Shown in pieces: positions 50,354 through 58,816 of a stretch of 64,000 nt of DNA. How positions within the stretch are numbered: position 1 is the stretch's first letter; every line of letters starts with the position of its first letter. The position numbers were made by a program, and so were the translations under genes. Location: the NCBI RefSeq assembly GCF_048892425.1, contig NZ_JBLZHU010000007.1, positions 186,001-250,000 of the forward strand, given 5' to 3'. The notes under the pieces are model-generated. The model worked only from the letters and a program-made list of their open reading frames with translations, was not told the origin of the DNA and searched no databases. This stretch comes from Pacificispira sp002696645 (GTDB lineage: Bacteria; Pseudomonadota; Alphaproteobacteria; UBA8366; Aestuariispiraceae).

Positions 50354-53082
50354 TGCTGTCGGGCAATCTCGTCTTTGCGGTATCGCTGGGATATGTGATC
50401 CTGTTGTTCCTTGTCGCATTCTGGGGCGATAAGAAGGCGCGTACCGGTTCTTCGGCCCTGTTCCAATCACCGCTGATTTATACCTTATCCATTTCAGTCT
50501 ACTGCACGTCCTGGACATTCTATGGCGCAGTTGGATCGGCGGTTAGAAGCGGGCTGGAATTTGCGACAATCTATATTGGCCCGACCATCGTTTTTATTGG
50601 ATTCTGGTATCTGTTACGCAAGCTGGTCCGCATCGGGCGCGTCCATCGCATTACCTCTATCGCTGACCTGTTGTCATCCCGCTATGGTAAGGGCGAAAGC
50701 CTGGCCGTACTGGTCACCTTGATCGCAGTAATCGGTACAACACCGTATATCGCGCTGCAGCTAAAGGCAGTGACCAATAGTTTTCAGGTAATCAGCGGCA
50801 CCGTTATAAGCGATCTTGCCCATCCGGTGTTTGGCGATCCAGATTACACAACGGCCTTCTGGATCGCATTTGGCATGGCGATCTTCACTATTGTCTTTGG
50901 TACCCGCAATATTGATGCAAACGAACGTCACCATGGGGTGGTCGCCGCTATTGCGCTGGAAGCACTGGTCAAGCTGTTTGCCCTATTGGCGGTCGGGCTG
51001 TTTGTTGTGTTTTCTCTGGCGGATGGACCGGGGGAAGTTTTCTCCTGGGCCCCACCTGACTTTCTGAACACTGAGGATGTTTTCGGTCCGCGCTGGGTCA
51101 GTCTGACGTTCTTGGCCGCAACCGCCGTGATCTGCCTGCCCCGCCAGTTTCAGGTCACCGTCGTCGAAAATTCGGATGAACGTCACTTGTTCACGGCATC
51201 CTGGATGTTCCCGCTTTACCTGATGCTGATCAGTCTGTTTGTGCTGCCAATCGCTATTGCTGGGCTGAAATTTCTGCCGGAAACCGCCAATCCGGACATG
51301 TTCGTGCTGACCCTGCCCATGGCGATGAATCAGCATACTTTGGCACTGATTGCATTTCTGGGCGGATTTTCATCGGCGACCTCCATGGTGATTGTTGCCT
51401 GCATCGCGCTGTCGACAATGGTATCAAACCACATCGTTATGCCCCTTGCCCTGCGGCTGCCCTGGATTGAGATGAAGGCCAGTGGTGATATTCGAAAACT
51501 GCTGCTGTTCAGCCGTCGAGCCAGCATCTGTCTGGTTTTGCTGCTGGGATTCATCTATTTCAGACTGAGCGCGAAATCAGATGCCCTAGCATCCATAGGC
51601 CTGATCGCCTTTCTGGGGGTCGCCCAATTCCTGCCCAGTTTGATTGGCGGTCTGTATTGGCGGCAGGCATCCGCAAAAGGGGCATTCGCCGGTCTGGCCG
51701 CAGGTTTTATGCTGTGGTTGTACACCCTGTTTTTCCCAAGCTTTGAAGGCCAGTTTGTCATGCCGCTCAGCGTCATTGAAAACGGACCATGGGGGATTGG
51801 CTTCCTACAGCCTCAGGCGTTGTTCGGATTAACCGACATGGACCCACTGGTCCATGCCCTGTTCTGGAGCCTGTCGATCAACACATTTCTGTTTGTGATC
51901 GTCTCCGTGATTTTTGACCCAAAACCGCTGGAACGGCTACAGGGCGCCCTGTTCATCGATGTTTTCCGCGCACCGGCTGACAATGAATCCCGTTTCATCC
52001 GCCGCTATGCCGCCAGCAGCGATCTGTTTGTCCTGGCCCAGCGAATTCTGGGCACCAATACCGCCTATCGCCTGTTCAGCGATTTTGCCAAGAAACAGGG
52101 GGTATCCGGCCATCTGCCGCGCGCCGATGATGAGTTTATCGGTCATCTGGAACGGGAACTGGCGGGCAGTGTCGGGGCGGCGACGGCCCGGGCGATGATT
52201 TCCCAGGTGGTGAAAGGGGAAACCATCAGCCTGGATGAATTGATGAAGATCGTCGATGAAACGCAGCAGGTCATCGACTACAGTCGACAGTTGGAAGTCA
52301 AATCCCACCAGTTGCAGCAAACCGCACGTCAATTGCGCGACGCCAATGAGCGGTTGAAACAACTGGATATGCAGAAAGATGACTTCCTGAGTCAGGTCAG
52401 CCATGAACTGCGCACACCCATGACCTCCATTCGCTCCTTCGCACAAATCCTGCTGGAAACGCCAGATATGACTATTGAGGAGACCCAGCGTTTTACCGGC
52501 ATCATTCTGGAAGAGAGCATGCGCCTGACACGATTGCTGGATGAAATCCTGGACCTGGCACGGTTGGAGGGCGAACAGGTACCCTGGATTCTGCAACGGG
52601 TTGATCCAGAAGAAACCCTGGAACGGGCCGTGGCGACCTGTCATGGCCTGGCATCGCAGGCGGACACTAAGATAGAGTTTGGAGCGCGCGCGGCGGGTAT
52701 TGAGGTTAAAGCGGAAGCCGACCGCCTGCGCCAAGTCTATCTGAATCTGATTACCAATGCGATCAAGTACAACACATCTGATAAGCCCGTTATAACCATT
52801 CGCACGACGCTGGAGGATGATCGCTATTGTGTCTATATCCAGGACAATGGCGAAGGAATACGCGCCGATGACAGGGAGCGTATCTTTAAGAAATTCTCCC
52901 GAGGATGGCGCGAATCCAAAGATGGCCGCAGCGGGACGGGCCTGGGCCTGGCCATCAGTTGGCAAATCATGCAACGCCTGCAGGGTGACCTGGAATTGCT
53001 GCCTCAGACACCGGGAGATGGCGCATGTTTCCGGGTAACGCTGCCCTTCGTTTCCATAAAAACCTCAAAAGCGGCTGAGTGA
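50353..53082 (+). CDS. Sodium:solute symporter-histidine kinase (CbrA/CrbS-like)
   Basis: A 909-residue fusion. Residues 1 to about 510 are a sodium:solute symporter with some 13 membrane helices (SVYCTSWTFYGAVGSAVRSG, GGLYWRQASAKGAFAGLAAG). A linker with a helical STAC/PAS-like segment leads to the DHp domain with phospho-His in SQVSHELRTPMTSIRSFAQI (about 684), then N box NLITNAIKYN, G1 IQDNGEGI and G2 SGTGLGLAISW. CbrA and CrbS kinases of this type control carbon-source choice, such as acetate or histidine use. No receiver is fused; a separate one is encoded two genes upstream. Confidence 0.93.
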   Translation: MLSGNLVFAVSLGYVILLFLVAFWGDKKARTGSSALFQSPLIYTLSISVYCTSWTFYGAVGSAVRSGLEFATIYIGPTIVFIGFWYLLRKLVRIGRVHRITSIADLLSSRYGKGESLAVLVTLIAVIGTTPYIALQLKAVTNSFQVISGTVISDLAHPVFGDPDYTTAFWIAFGMAIFTIVFGTRNIDANERHHGVVAAIALEALVKLFALLAVGLFVVFSLADGPGEVFSWAPPDFLNTEDVFGPRWVSLTFLAATAVICLPRQFQVTVVENSDERHLFTASWMFPLYLMLISLFVLPIAIAGLKFLPETANPDMFVLTLPMAMNQHTLALIAFLGGFSSATSMVIVACIALSTMVSNHIVMPLALRLPWIEMKASGDIRKLLLFSRRASICLVLLLGFIYFRLSAKSDALASIGLIAFLGVAQFLPSLIGGLYWRQASAKGAFAGLAAGFMLWLYTLFFPSFEGQFVMPLSVIENGPWGIGFLQPQALFGLTDMDPLVHALFWSLSINTFLFVIVSVIFDPKPLERLQGALFIDVFRAPADNESRFIRRYAASSDLFVLAQRILGTNTAYRLFSDFAKKQGVSGHLPRADDEFIGHLERELAGSVGAATARAMISQVVKGETISLDELMKIVDETQQVIDYSRQLEVKSHQLQQTARQLRDANERLKQLDMQKDDFLSQVSHELRTPMTSIRSFAQILLETPDMTIEETQRFTGIILEESMRLTRLLDEILDLARLEGEQVPWILQRVDPEETLERAVATCHGLASQADTKIEFGARAAGIEVKAEADRLRQVYLNLITNAIKYNTSDKPVITIRTTLEDDRYCVYIQDNGEGIRADDRERIFKKFSRGWRESKDGRSGTGLGLAISWQIMQRLQGDLELLPQTPGDGACFRVTLPFVSIKTSKAAE

Positions 53083-53221
53083 TGCTGCTGCGGGCTGCGA
53101 TCCCCCCATTCAGATGAAATTCATTCGATTTTCCATGAGTATTTTCGATGTTTCGCTGAACCCCAGACAGGTGTAGGGGAAACATTGAAATGCCGTCATT
53201 ATTCTCTTTGGAGTTTCGCCC

Positions 53222-54331
53222 ATGACCGCTCCTTTTCTTTCCATTTCTCGCCGCACCCGCAGCACCCCTTTTAGTCGCCGTGTCACCCAGGCCGGGGTTA
53301 AGGCCTATACGGTTTACAATCACATGCTGCTGCCCACCGTGTTTAACTCGCTGGAGGATGATTACTTCCATTTGCGAGAGTCGGTGCAGATCTGGGATGT
53401 CGCCTGCGAACGTCAGGTCGAAGTGCGCGGACCGGATGCAGCACGCCTGCTGCAATTGCTGACACCGCGCGATTTATCGAACATGCAGATCGGGCAATGC
53501 TATTACACCCCGATGGTTGATGAAACCGGCGGTATGATCAATGACCCGGTCACCCTTAAGCTGGCCGACGACCGCTATTGGATTTCAATCGCCGACAGCG
53601 ACTTGCTGCTGTGGGTGAAGGGCCTGTCTGCCGGAACCCGCATGGATGTTGCAGTCACGGAACCGGATGTGTCCCCCCTGGCGGTGCAAGGCCCGAAAGC
53701 GGAAGATGTCGTTGCCGCTGTATTTGGGGAGCGCGTGCGCGGCATCAAATTCTTCCGCTTCGAACCGATGTTGCTGAATGGACAGGAATATATCGTCGCC
53801 AGATCCGGTTATTCAAAACAGGGTGGCTTTGAAATCTATCTGCAGGATTCCGCCTATGGCGAAGCGCTGTGGGATGCGATTGAAGAAGCCGGCAAACCCC
53901 ACGGTATTCGCGCCGGGGGGCCAAACCTGATCGAACGGATTGAGGGAGGCTTGTTGTCCTATGGCAATGACATGACCCGCCTGAACACGCCCCATGAATG
54001 CGGTTTGGGGAAATTCTGTCAGACCGTGGATGCCATTGGCTGTATCGGCCGCGACGCCCTGATCCGGACGATCATGGAAGGCCCTCAGCGCATGATCCGT
54101 GGCTTGAAGATCAATGCCAGAAACTTACCCTTTACTATTGAACCATGGTCTGTGCTGACCGCTGACGGCCACCATGCCGGACAGGTAACCTCCAGCGCCT
54201 GGTCCCCAAGGCTTGAGACCACCGTTGCAATTGCTATGATTGAAAAAGACTATTGGGAACCTGGAACAGCGCTGGTTGTAGACACGCCATCCGGTCCACG
54301 CGATGCACAGGTTGTATCGCTGCCCTTGTAA
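53222..54331 (+). CDS. dmdA: DMSP demethylase DmdA-like, GcvT-family protein
   Basis: A 369-residue tetrahydrofolate-dependent GcvT-fold protein. The start TRSTPFSRRVTQAGVKAYTV, then YNHMLLPTVF and CERQVEVRGPDAARLLQLLT, GQCYYTPMVDETGGMINDPV, SKQGGFEIYL and NLIERIEGGLLSYGNDM are the pattern I associate with DmdA, which moves a methyl group from dimethylsulfoniopropionate to THF. The next gene is acuI, a partner pair seen in marine roseobacters, which supports the call. A paralogous GcvT-like demethylase with another substrate remains possible. Confidence 0.7.
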   Translation: MTAPFLSISRRTRSTPFSRRVTQAGVKAYTVYNHMLLPTVFNSLEDDYFHLRESVQIWDVACERQVEVRGPDAARLLQLLTPRDLSNMQIGQCYYTPMVDETGGMINDPVTLKLADDRYWISIADSDLLLWVKGLSAGTRMDVAVTEPDVSPLAVQGPKAEDVVAAVFGERVRGIKFFRFEPMLLNGQEYIVARSGYSKQGGFEIYLQDSAYGEALWDAIEEAGKPHGIRAGGPNLIERIEGGLLSYGNDMTRLNTPHECGLGKFCQTVDAIGCIGRDALIRTIMEGPQRMIRGLKINARNLPFTIEPWSVLTADGHHAGQVTSSAWSPRLETTVAIAMIEKDYWEPGTALVVDTPSGPRDAQVVSLPL

Positions 54332-54358
54332 AAGCCGAAATCGTTTGAAAGGAAGTCC

Positions 54359-55351
54359 ATGTTCAAAGCACTGATCGTCGACAAAGACCCGGAAGGCGCG
54401 GTTTCCGCCCAGATTCAGGACATTTCTGAAGACCGGTTGCCCGAAGACGGGGATGTCACCGTTGCGGTCGACTATTCCACCGTGAATTATAAGGATGGTC
54501 TGTGCATTACCGGGACAGGTGGGCTGGTTCGGACCTTTCCCCATGTGCCCGGTATTGATTTCGCTGGCACCGTAGAATCATCAGACGACCCCCGGTACAA
54601 GCCGGGCGACAAGGTTGTTCTGACTGGCTGGCGCGTGGGCGAAATCTGGTGGGGCGGTTATGCCCAAAAGGCGCGGGTCAAGGCCGATTGGCTGGTCCCC
54701 CTGCCCGAGGGTTTATCGACGAAACGCGCCATGGCGGTTGGCACAGCCGGTTTCACCGCCATGCTGTCCGTTCTGGCCTTGGAAGCGCATGGCCTAAAAC
54801 CGGGCGGCGCGCCTGTGCTGGTCACTGGGGCTGCGGGTGGCGTAGGCTCTGTTGCCACCGCGATTCTGGCGAAACTGGGCTATGAAGTAGCCGCCGTGAC
54901 AGGACGACCTGAAACATCGGACTATCTGAAAGACCTGGGCGCCAGCCAGATCGTGGCTCGGGAAGAACTTGCCGAACCGTCCGGAAAACCACTGGAAAAG
55001 GAATTGTGGTCTGGCTGCATCGATGCCGTTGGTGGCAGCATGCTAGCAAAGGTCTTAACGCAAATCTGCTATGGTGGTTCCGTTGCTGCCGTCGGTCTGG
55101 CGGGCGGCCCGAAACTGCCCACAACCGTGATCCCCTTCCTGCTGCGCGGTGTAAACCTGTTGGGCATCGACAGTGTCATGCGCCCAACCGCCGACCGCCT
55201 TGCCGCCTGGGACCGCATCGTCACAGACCTGCCCTTCGATAAGCTGGACGCAATGGTCGTGGATAAGAAACTAGGCGACCTGCCTGATTTGGGCCCAGCC
55301 ATTCTGAAGGGTCAAATCCGTGGTCGTGTCGTCGTCGATGTGAACGCGTAA
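54359..55351 (+). CDS. acuI: Acryloyl-CoA reductase (AcuI/YhdH family)
   Basis: A 330-residue medium-chain dehydrogenase/reductase without zinc ligands. VDYSTVNYKDGLCITGTGG, HVPGIDFAGTVESSDDPRY, the NADPH motif VTGAAGGVGSVATAILAKLG (about 155-174) and IDAVGGSMLAKVL are AcuI/YhdH landmarks. AcuI reduces toxic acryloyl-CoA to propionyl-CoA during DMSP breakdown. It follows the dmdA-like gene by 27 bp with an AAAGGAAG ribosome site, so the two are probably co-transcribed. Tandem repeats begin about 60 bp after its stop. Confidence 0.9.
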   Translation: MFKALIVDKDPEGAVSAQIQDISEDRLPEDGDVTVAVDYSTVNYKDGLCITGTGGLVRTFPHVPGIDFAGTVESSDDPRYKPGDKVVLTGWRVGEIWWGGYAQKARVKADWLVPLPEGLSTKRAMAVGTAGFTAMLSVLALEAHGLKPGGAPVLVTGAAGGVGSVATAILAKLGYEVAAVTGRPETSDYLKDLGASQIVAREELAEPSGKPLEKELWSGCIDAVGGSMLAKVLTQICYGGSVAAVGLAGGPKLPTTVIPFLLRGVNLLGIDSVMRPTADRLAAWDRIVTDLPFDKLDAMVVDKKLGDLPDLGPAILKGQIRGRVVVDVNA

Positions 55352-55412
55352 CGCCCTTTCCTTCGAGACGGCGCTGTCGCGCCTCCTCAGGATGAGATTT
55401 TAGCCCACACAT

Positions 55413-56141
55413 GTCTTACCCGCGCAGGCGAATATCCAGGGCCAAATGTCCAACTCTCTGCCTGCGGCTCTGGACCCCGGATCACGTCCGGGGTGACGGT
55501 CCTAGTTTCTAAATAAGGTGAAAACGCAGAGACCGCTGAGTAACGCAGAGGGCTCAAAGGCAGCACCACGCCCTCAGCGTCCTTTGCGCCTTCTCCGCGC
55601 CCTTTGCGGTAAATCTTTAAAATATAGTCCTCGTCTTACCCGCGCAGGCGGGTATCCAGGGCCAAATGTCCAACTCTCTGCCTGCGGCTCTGGACCCCGG
55701 ATCACGTCCGGGGTGACGGTCCTAGTTTCTAAATAAGGTGAAAACGCAGAGACCGCTGAGTAACGCAGAGGGCTCAAAGGNNNNNNNNNNNNNNNNNNNN
55801 NNNNNNNNNNNNNNNNNNNNNNNNNNNNNNNNNNNNNNNNNNNNNNNNNNNNNNNNNNNNNNNNNNNNNNNNNNNNAAGGCAGCACCACGCCCTCAGCGT
55901 CCTTTGCGCCTTCTCCGCGCCCTTTGCGGTAAATCTTTAAAATATAGTCCTCGTCTTACCCGCGCAGGCGGGTATTCAGGGCCAAACGTCCAACTGTCTG
56001 CCTGCGGCTCTGGACCCCGGATCAAGTCCGGGGTGACGGTCCTATTTTCTCAATAGGGTGAAAACGCAGAGGGCGCAAAGGCAGCACCACTGCCTCAGCG
56101 TCCTTTGCGCCTTCTCCGCGCCCTTTGCGGTAAATCTTCTA
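55413..56141. repeat. Tandem repeat array, 220-bp unit
   Basis: Units begin at 55413, 55633 and 55953, each opening GTCTTACCCGCGCAGGCG. Inside each unit are a REP-like palindrome around GGACCCCGGATCACGTCC (the last copy has ATCAAGTCC) and a second palindromic segment (GCAGAGGG...AAAGG / CCTTTGCGCC...CCCTTTGCGG). The last copy is diverged and shorter (ends near 56141). An N-run interrupts the second unit. No gene, promoter or terminator is evident in 55352-56165; the array separates acuI from the convergent flavodoxin-like gene. Confidence 0.92.
55781..55876. other. Assembly gap (96 Ns) inside the tandem repeat
   Basis: The sequence before the gap ends CTCAAAGG and after it resumes AAGGCAGCACC, so the flanks overlap by four bases. 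Removing the Ns and the overlap restores an exact 220-bp unit (148 + 72). The gap is therefore probably a collapsed whole number of repeat units, possibly zero, and its true size is unknown. Confidence 0.95.
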
Positions 56142-56165
56142 ATGACCCTTGCCCAAGGTTTACCG

Positions 56166-56627
56166 TCAGTAAATACCCGCATCCAATCCGGCAGCGGCCA
56201 GCATGCCGAGTTCTCGGCAGTGGTCAGGGAAGGCCTCGTCCCATTCCCCTTTGCACAGGACGGGGTCCTGGATCGCCTTCCAGCCCAGACCGCCCACGAT
56301 GCTTTCCACCGCGCGGCGTGTGCCGGTACCGTCCAGCCCTGCACGGATATACAGGCCATAGGCCAGGCCCTGCTTTTCCTCAATCACCTGATAATAGGTG
56401 CGGTCAAAAAAATCCTTTAATGCCCCGGACATATAGCCCAGATTTTCGGTCGTCCCCAGAATGATCGCATCGGCAGCCAGAACATCCTGTGGCCCGGCCT
56501 CCAAAGGGGCCTTCACGACAATCTCCACCGCCTCGGCTTCGGCATCCTGGGCTCCGGCCACGACCGCATCGCGCAGGCGCTTTGTATTGGCCGACGGCGC
56601 ATGGCCGACAATCAACAGGCGTTTCAA
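56166..56627 (-). CDS. Flavodoxin-like FMN-binding protein / NAD(P)H-dependent oxidoreductase
   Basis: A 153-residue flavodoxin fold: MKRLLIVGHAPSANTKRLRD is the phosphate-binding loop, AADAIILGTTENLGYMSGAL and KDFFDRTYY the isoalloxazine-contacting region. The start codon is TTG at 56627 behind a perfect AGGAGGTCCCC. It lies 9 bp after the reductase gene of the Rieske system, so it might donate electrons there, or be an unrelated quinone/azo-type reductase. Convergent with the repeat array. Confidence 0.82.
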   Translation of the reverse strand: MKRLLIVGHAPSANTKRLRDAVVAGAQDAEAEAVEIVVKAPLEAGPQDVLAADAIILGTTENLGYMSGALKDFFDRTYYQVIEEKQGLAYGLYIRAGLDGTGTRRAVESIVGGLGWKAIQDPVLCKGEWDEAFPDHCRELGMLAAAGLDAGIY

Positions 56628-56636
56628 GGGGACCTC

Positions 56637-57593
56637 CTATAAATCCAATGTCAGCGATTTTCCTTTGGCGCGGGAAACGCACACACACATCATGGAATTT
56701 TCCGCCTGCTCGTCGCTGGTCAATACGCTGTCACGATGATCGACCTCGCCTGCCAGCACATCGACGATACAGGCACCACACACCCCCTCCGTACAGCCGA
56801 AATCGACAGCCACACCCGCCTCTTGCAGGCTGTCCAGAATAGACCGGTCGGCAGGGACACGCAGGCTGCGCCCGCTTTTCGCCAGCACGATTTCAAACGA
56901 ATCCGACGGTCCTTCCAATGCATTGGGATCGGCGGCAAATCGCTCAAAATGAACCTGATCCTCTGGCAGACGGGATGCTGCCGCATTCAGGGCGGCCTGC
57001 AACAAGGGTTCCGGCCCACACACATACAGATGCGATCCCACCGGCGCGGCATCCAGCAGTCCGCCCAGATCCACCAATCCATGTATGTCATCATAATGAC
57101 AGGACAAGCCATTTCCCAATCCCAACCCCTCAAAGGCGGGCTGAAAGGCTGCATGCGCCTGGCTGCGGGTCAGGTAATGCACCTGAACCGGGCGGCCCAG
57201 ATCGCACAGGCGCGCGGCCATGGCATAGATGGGCGTTGCCCCGATTCCGCCCGCCAGCAGGATCGAATGGGGGGCATCCTCGTCCAATGGGAAATTGTTG
57301 CGCGGACCATTCAGGGTGACCTGTGTGCCGATGGTCAGGGCATGCATCGCCTTCGATCCTCCCCGGCCGGCATCTTCCCGTTTCACGGCAACGGACCCGC
57401 TGCGCCCGTCTGGTGCCCATTTCCACAATGAATATTGCCGCAACATTTCATTGGGCAGCAGAATATCAATATGGGCACCGGGTACAGCGGCCTGAAAGGG
57501 CATTCCTTGTGCGGCCTCAAAGGTGAAGCTGCACACCTCATCGCTCAAACGGTCGATGGATGTCAGAATTGCGGAAAAGGGGGTCGGCGACAT
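56637..57593 (-). CDS. PDR/VanB-family oxygenase reductase (FMN, NAD, plant-type 2Fe-2S)
   Basis: A 318-residue reductase from the ATG at 57593 (GGGAG 8 bases ahead; longer starts lack this spacing). FMN/FAD-binding barrel (about 5-100, LRQYSLWKW-like loop), NAD-binding domain (about 110-225, LLAGGIGATPIYAMA) and a C-terminal ferredoxin domain with Cys ligands in CTEGVCGACIVDVL and MMCVCVS. Such reductases feed electrons from NADH to Rieske oxygenases; the Rieske gene at 58817 is the obvious partner. Divergent from the LysR gene at 57805. Confidence 0.92.
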   Translation of the reverse strand: MSPTPFSAILTSIDRLSDEVCSFTFEAAQGMPFQAAVPGAHIDILLPNEMLRQYSLWKWAPDGRSGSVAVKREDAGRGGSKAMHALTIGTQVTLNGPRNNFPLDEDAPHSILLAGGIGATPIYAMAARLCDLGRPVQVHYLTRSQAHAAFQPAFEGLGLGNGLSCHYDDIHGLVDLGGLLDAAPVGSHLYVCGPEPLLQAALNAAASRLPEDQVHFERFAADPNALEGPSDSFEIVLAKSGRSLRVPADRSILDSLQEAGVAVDFGCTEGVCGACIVDVLAGEVDHRDSVLTSDEQAENSMMCVCVSRAKGKSLTLDL

Positions 57594-57804
57594 CAGCAAG
57601 GCTCCCATCCCTCTCAATAAGGGTGATTTGTATCGTTTTCGCGGTATTTTCCACGATAAATGTGCGGAAACGATGCCTTAACCAAACAAGGTGCGCAAGG
57701 ACAAGGCGGCGCATCTTGGATACAATAATCCGCAGATTGGATTGTGTTGAACTCAATCGAGGCTGCAAGCTTCGGGTCATTATCACAAGTAGGTGAGACC
57801 CCCG

Positions 57805-58710
57805 ATGGCCCGACGTCCCTATGACCTGCCGCCCATGACAACGCTGGCTGCATTCGAAGCCGCCGCTCGCCATTGCAGCATGAAGACGGCGGCATCTGAA
57901 CTGAATGTGACGCCAGGCGCGGTCAGCCGTCAGGTAAAGGCGCTGGAGGAAGAATTGGGACGCGCCTTGTTCGTGCGCGTTCATCGTGGGCTGGAACTGA
58001 CATCTGAGGGATCAGAACTGGCGGAAACTCTGGCGCTGGGATTTGCGCGCACGGCAGATGTCTGTCGCCGCCTGCGCAGCCAGACCGATACGCCCAGCCT
58101 GACGGTTGGCGCGACGACTGCCTTTGCCGGATACTGGCTGATCCCCCGCATTGGCAGCTTCTGGCAACGTTTTCCCGACGTCACGGTCAATCACGCGATT
58201 TCCGACGATCCAATTGACCTGCGGCGGGGCGATATAGATCTGGCCCTGCGCTATGGCGATGGCACATGGCAGGGCATCCGCGCGATACGCCTGTTTTCAG
58301 ATCACCTGATCCCCGTCTGTAGCCCGGACTTTGCCGCCACCCATCCCGGCATCACCGCAGCGGATTTGCCTGATCTTCCGCTGCTGCGCATGACGGGTGT
58401 GGATGCGTCCTGGATTGACTGGGACGCCTGGTTCGCCTGGGCGGGGGTATCCGGCACAAGTGCCCAAAAGCGGGGGCGCAGCCTGAATAACTACACCGTC
58501 GTCCTGCAAGCTACACGGGGCGGTCAGGGCGTCGCCTTGGGGTGGGAACGACTGGTCACCCCGCTGCTGGACAGCGGCGAACTGGTGCGCCTGGTGGACC
58601 AGGCCATGCCCTCACCCGGCGCCCATTACGTCATCTGGGACGAGGCCCGCACCCCGTCCCGCCCCATGGTGCAATTCTGTGACTGGTTGCAGGAACAGGC
58701 CCTCGCGTGA
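57805..58710 (+). CDS. LysR-family regulator, GcvA-like
   Basis: A 301-residue LysR protein of the GcvA type: LAAFEAAARHCSMKTAASEL and VTPGAVSRQVKALEEELGRA form the winged helix, and the effector domain spans about 90-295. Start at the ATG at 57805 behind AGGTGAG. It sits between the reductase gene (divergent) and the Rieske gene (same strand), so it probably controls both. ATTG-N9-CAAT at 57741-57757 in the divergent gap is a possible binding site. The inducer is likely the oxygenase substrate. Confidence 0.9.
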   Translation: MARRPYDLPPMTTLAAFEAAARHCSMKTAASELNVTPGAVSRQVKALEEELGRALFVRVHRGLELTSEGSELAETLALGFARTADVCRRLRSQTDTPSLTVGATTAFAGYWLIPRIGSFWQRFPDVTVNHAISDDPIDLRRGDIDLALRYGDGTWQGIRAIRLFSDHLIPVCSPDFAATHPGITAADLPDLPLLRMTGVDASWIDWDAWFAWAGVSGTSAQKRGRSLNNYTVVLQATRGGQGVALGWERLVTPLLDSGELVRLVDQAMPSPGAHYVIWDEARTPSRPMVQFCDWLQEQALA

Positions 58711-58816
58711 GTTTTACGCATGCGACCGCGTATTTTTCCACAGTTGAGCGCCAATGCCATTCGGACTTATGGATAGAATTCAGACTGACAGTTGAATTCC
58801 TATCTGGAGAGCCGCC

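Noticed and set aside
51937..52974. 345-codon frame antisense to the symporter-kinase
   Set aside because: Covers the reverse complement of the kinase catalytic domain and has no family features.
55413..56141. CRISPR array
   Set aside because: The repeated unit is 220 bp of continuous homologous sequence with no short repeat/unique spacer alternation and no cas genes.
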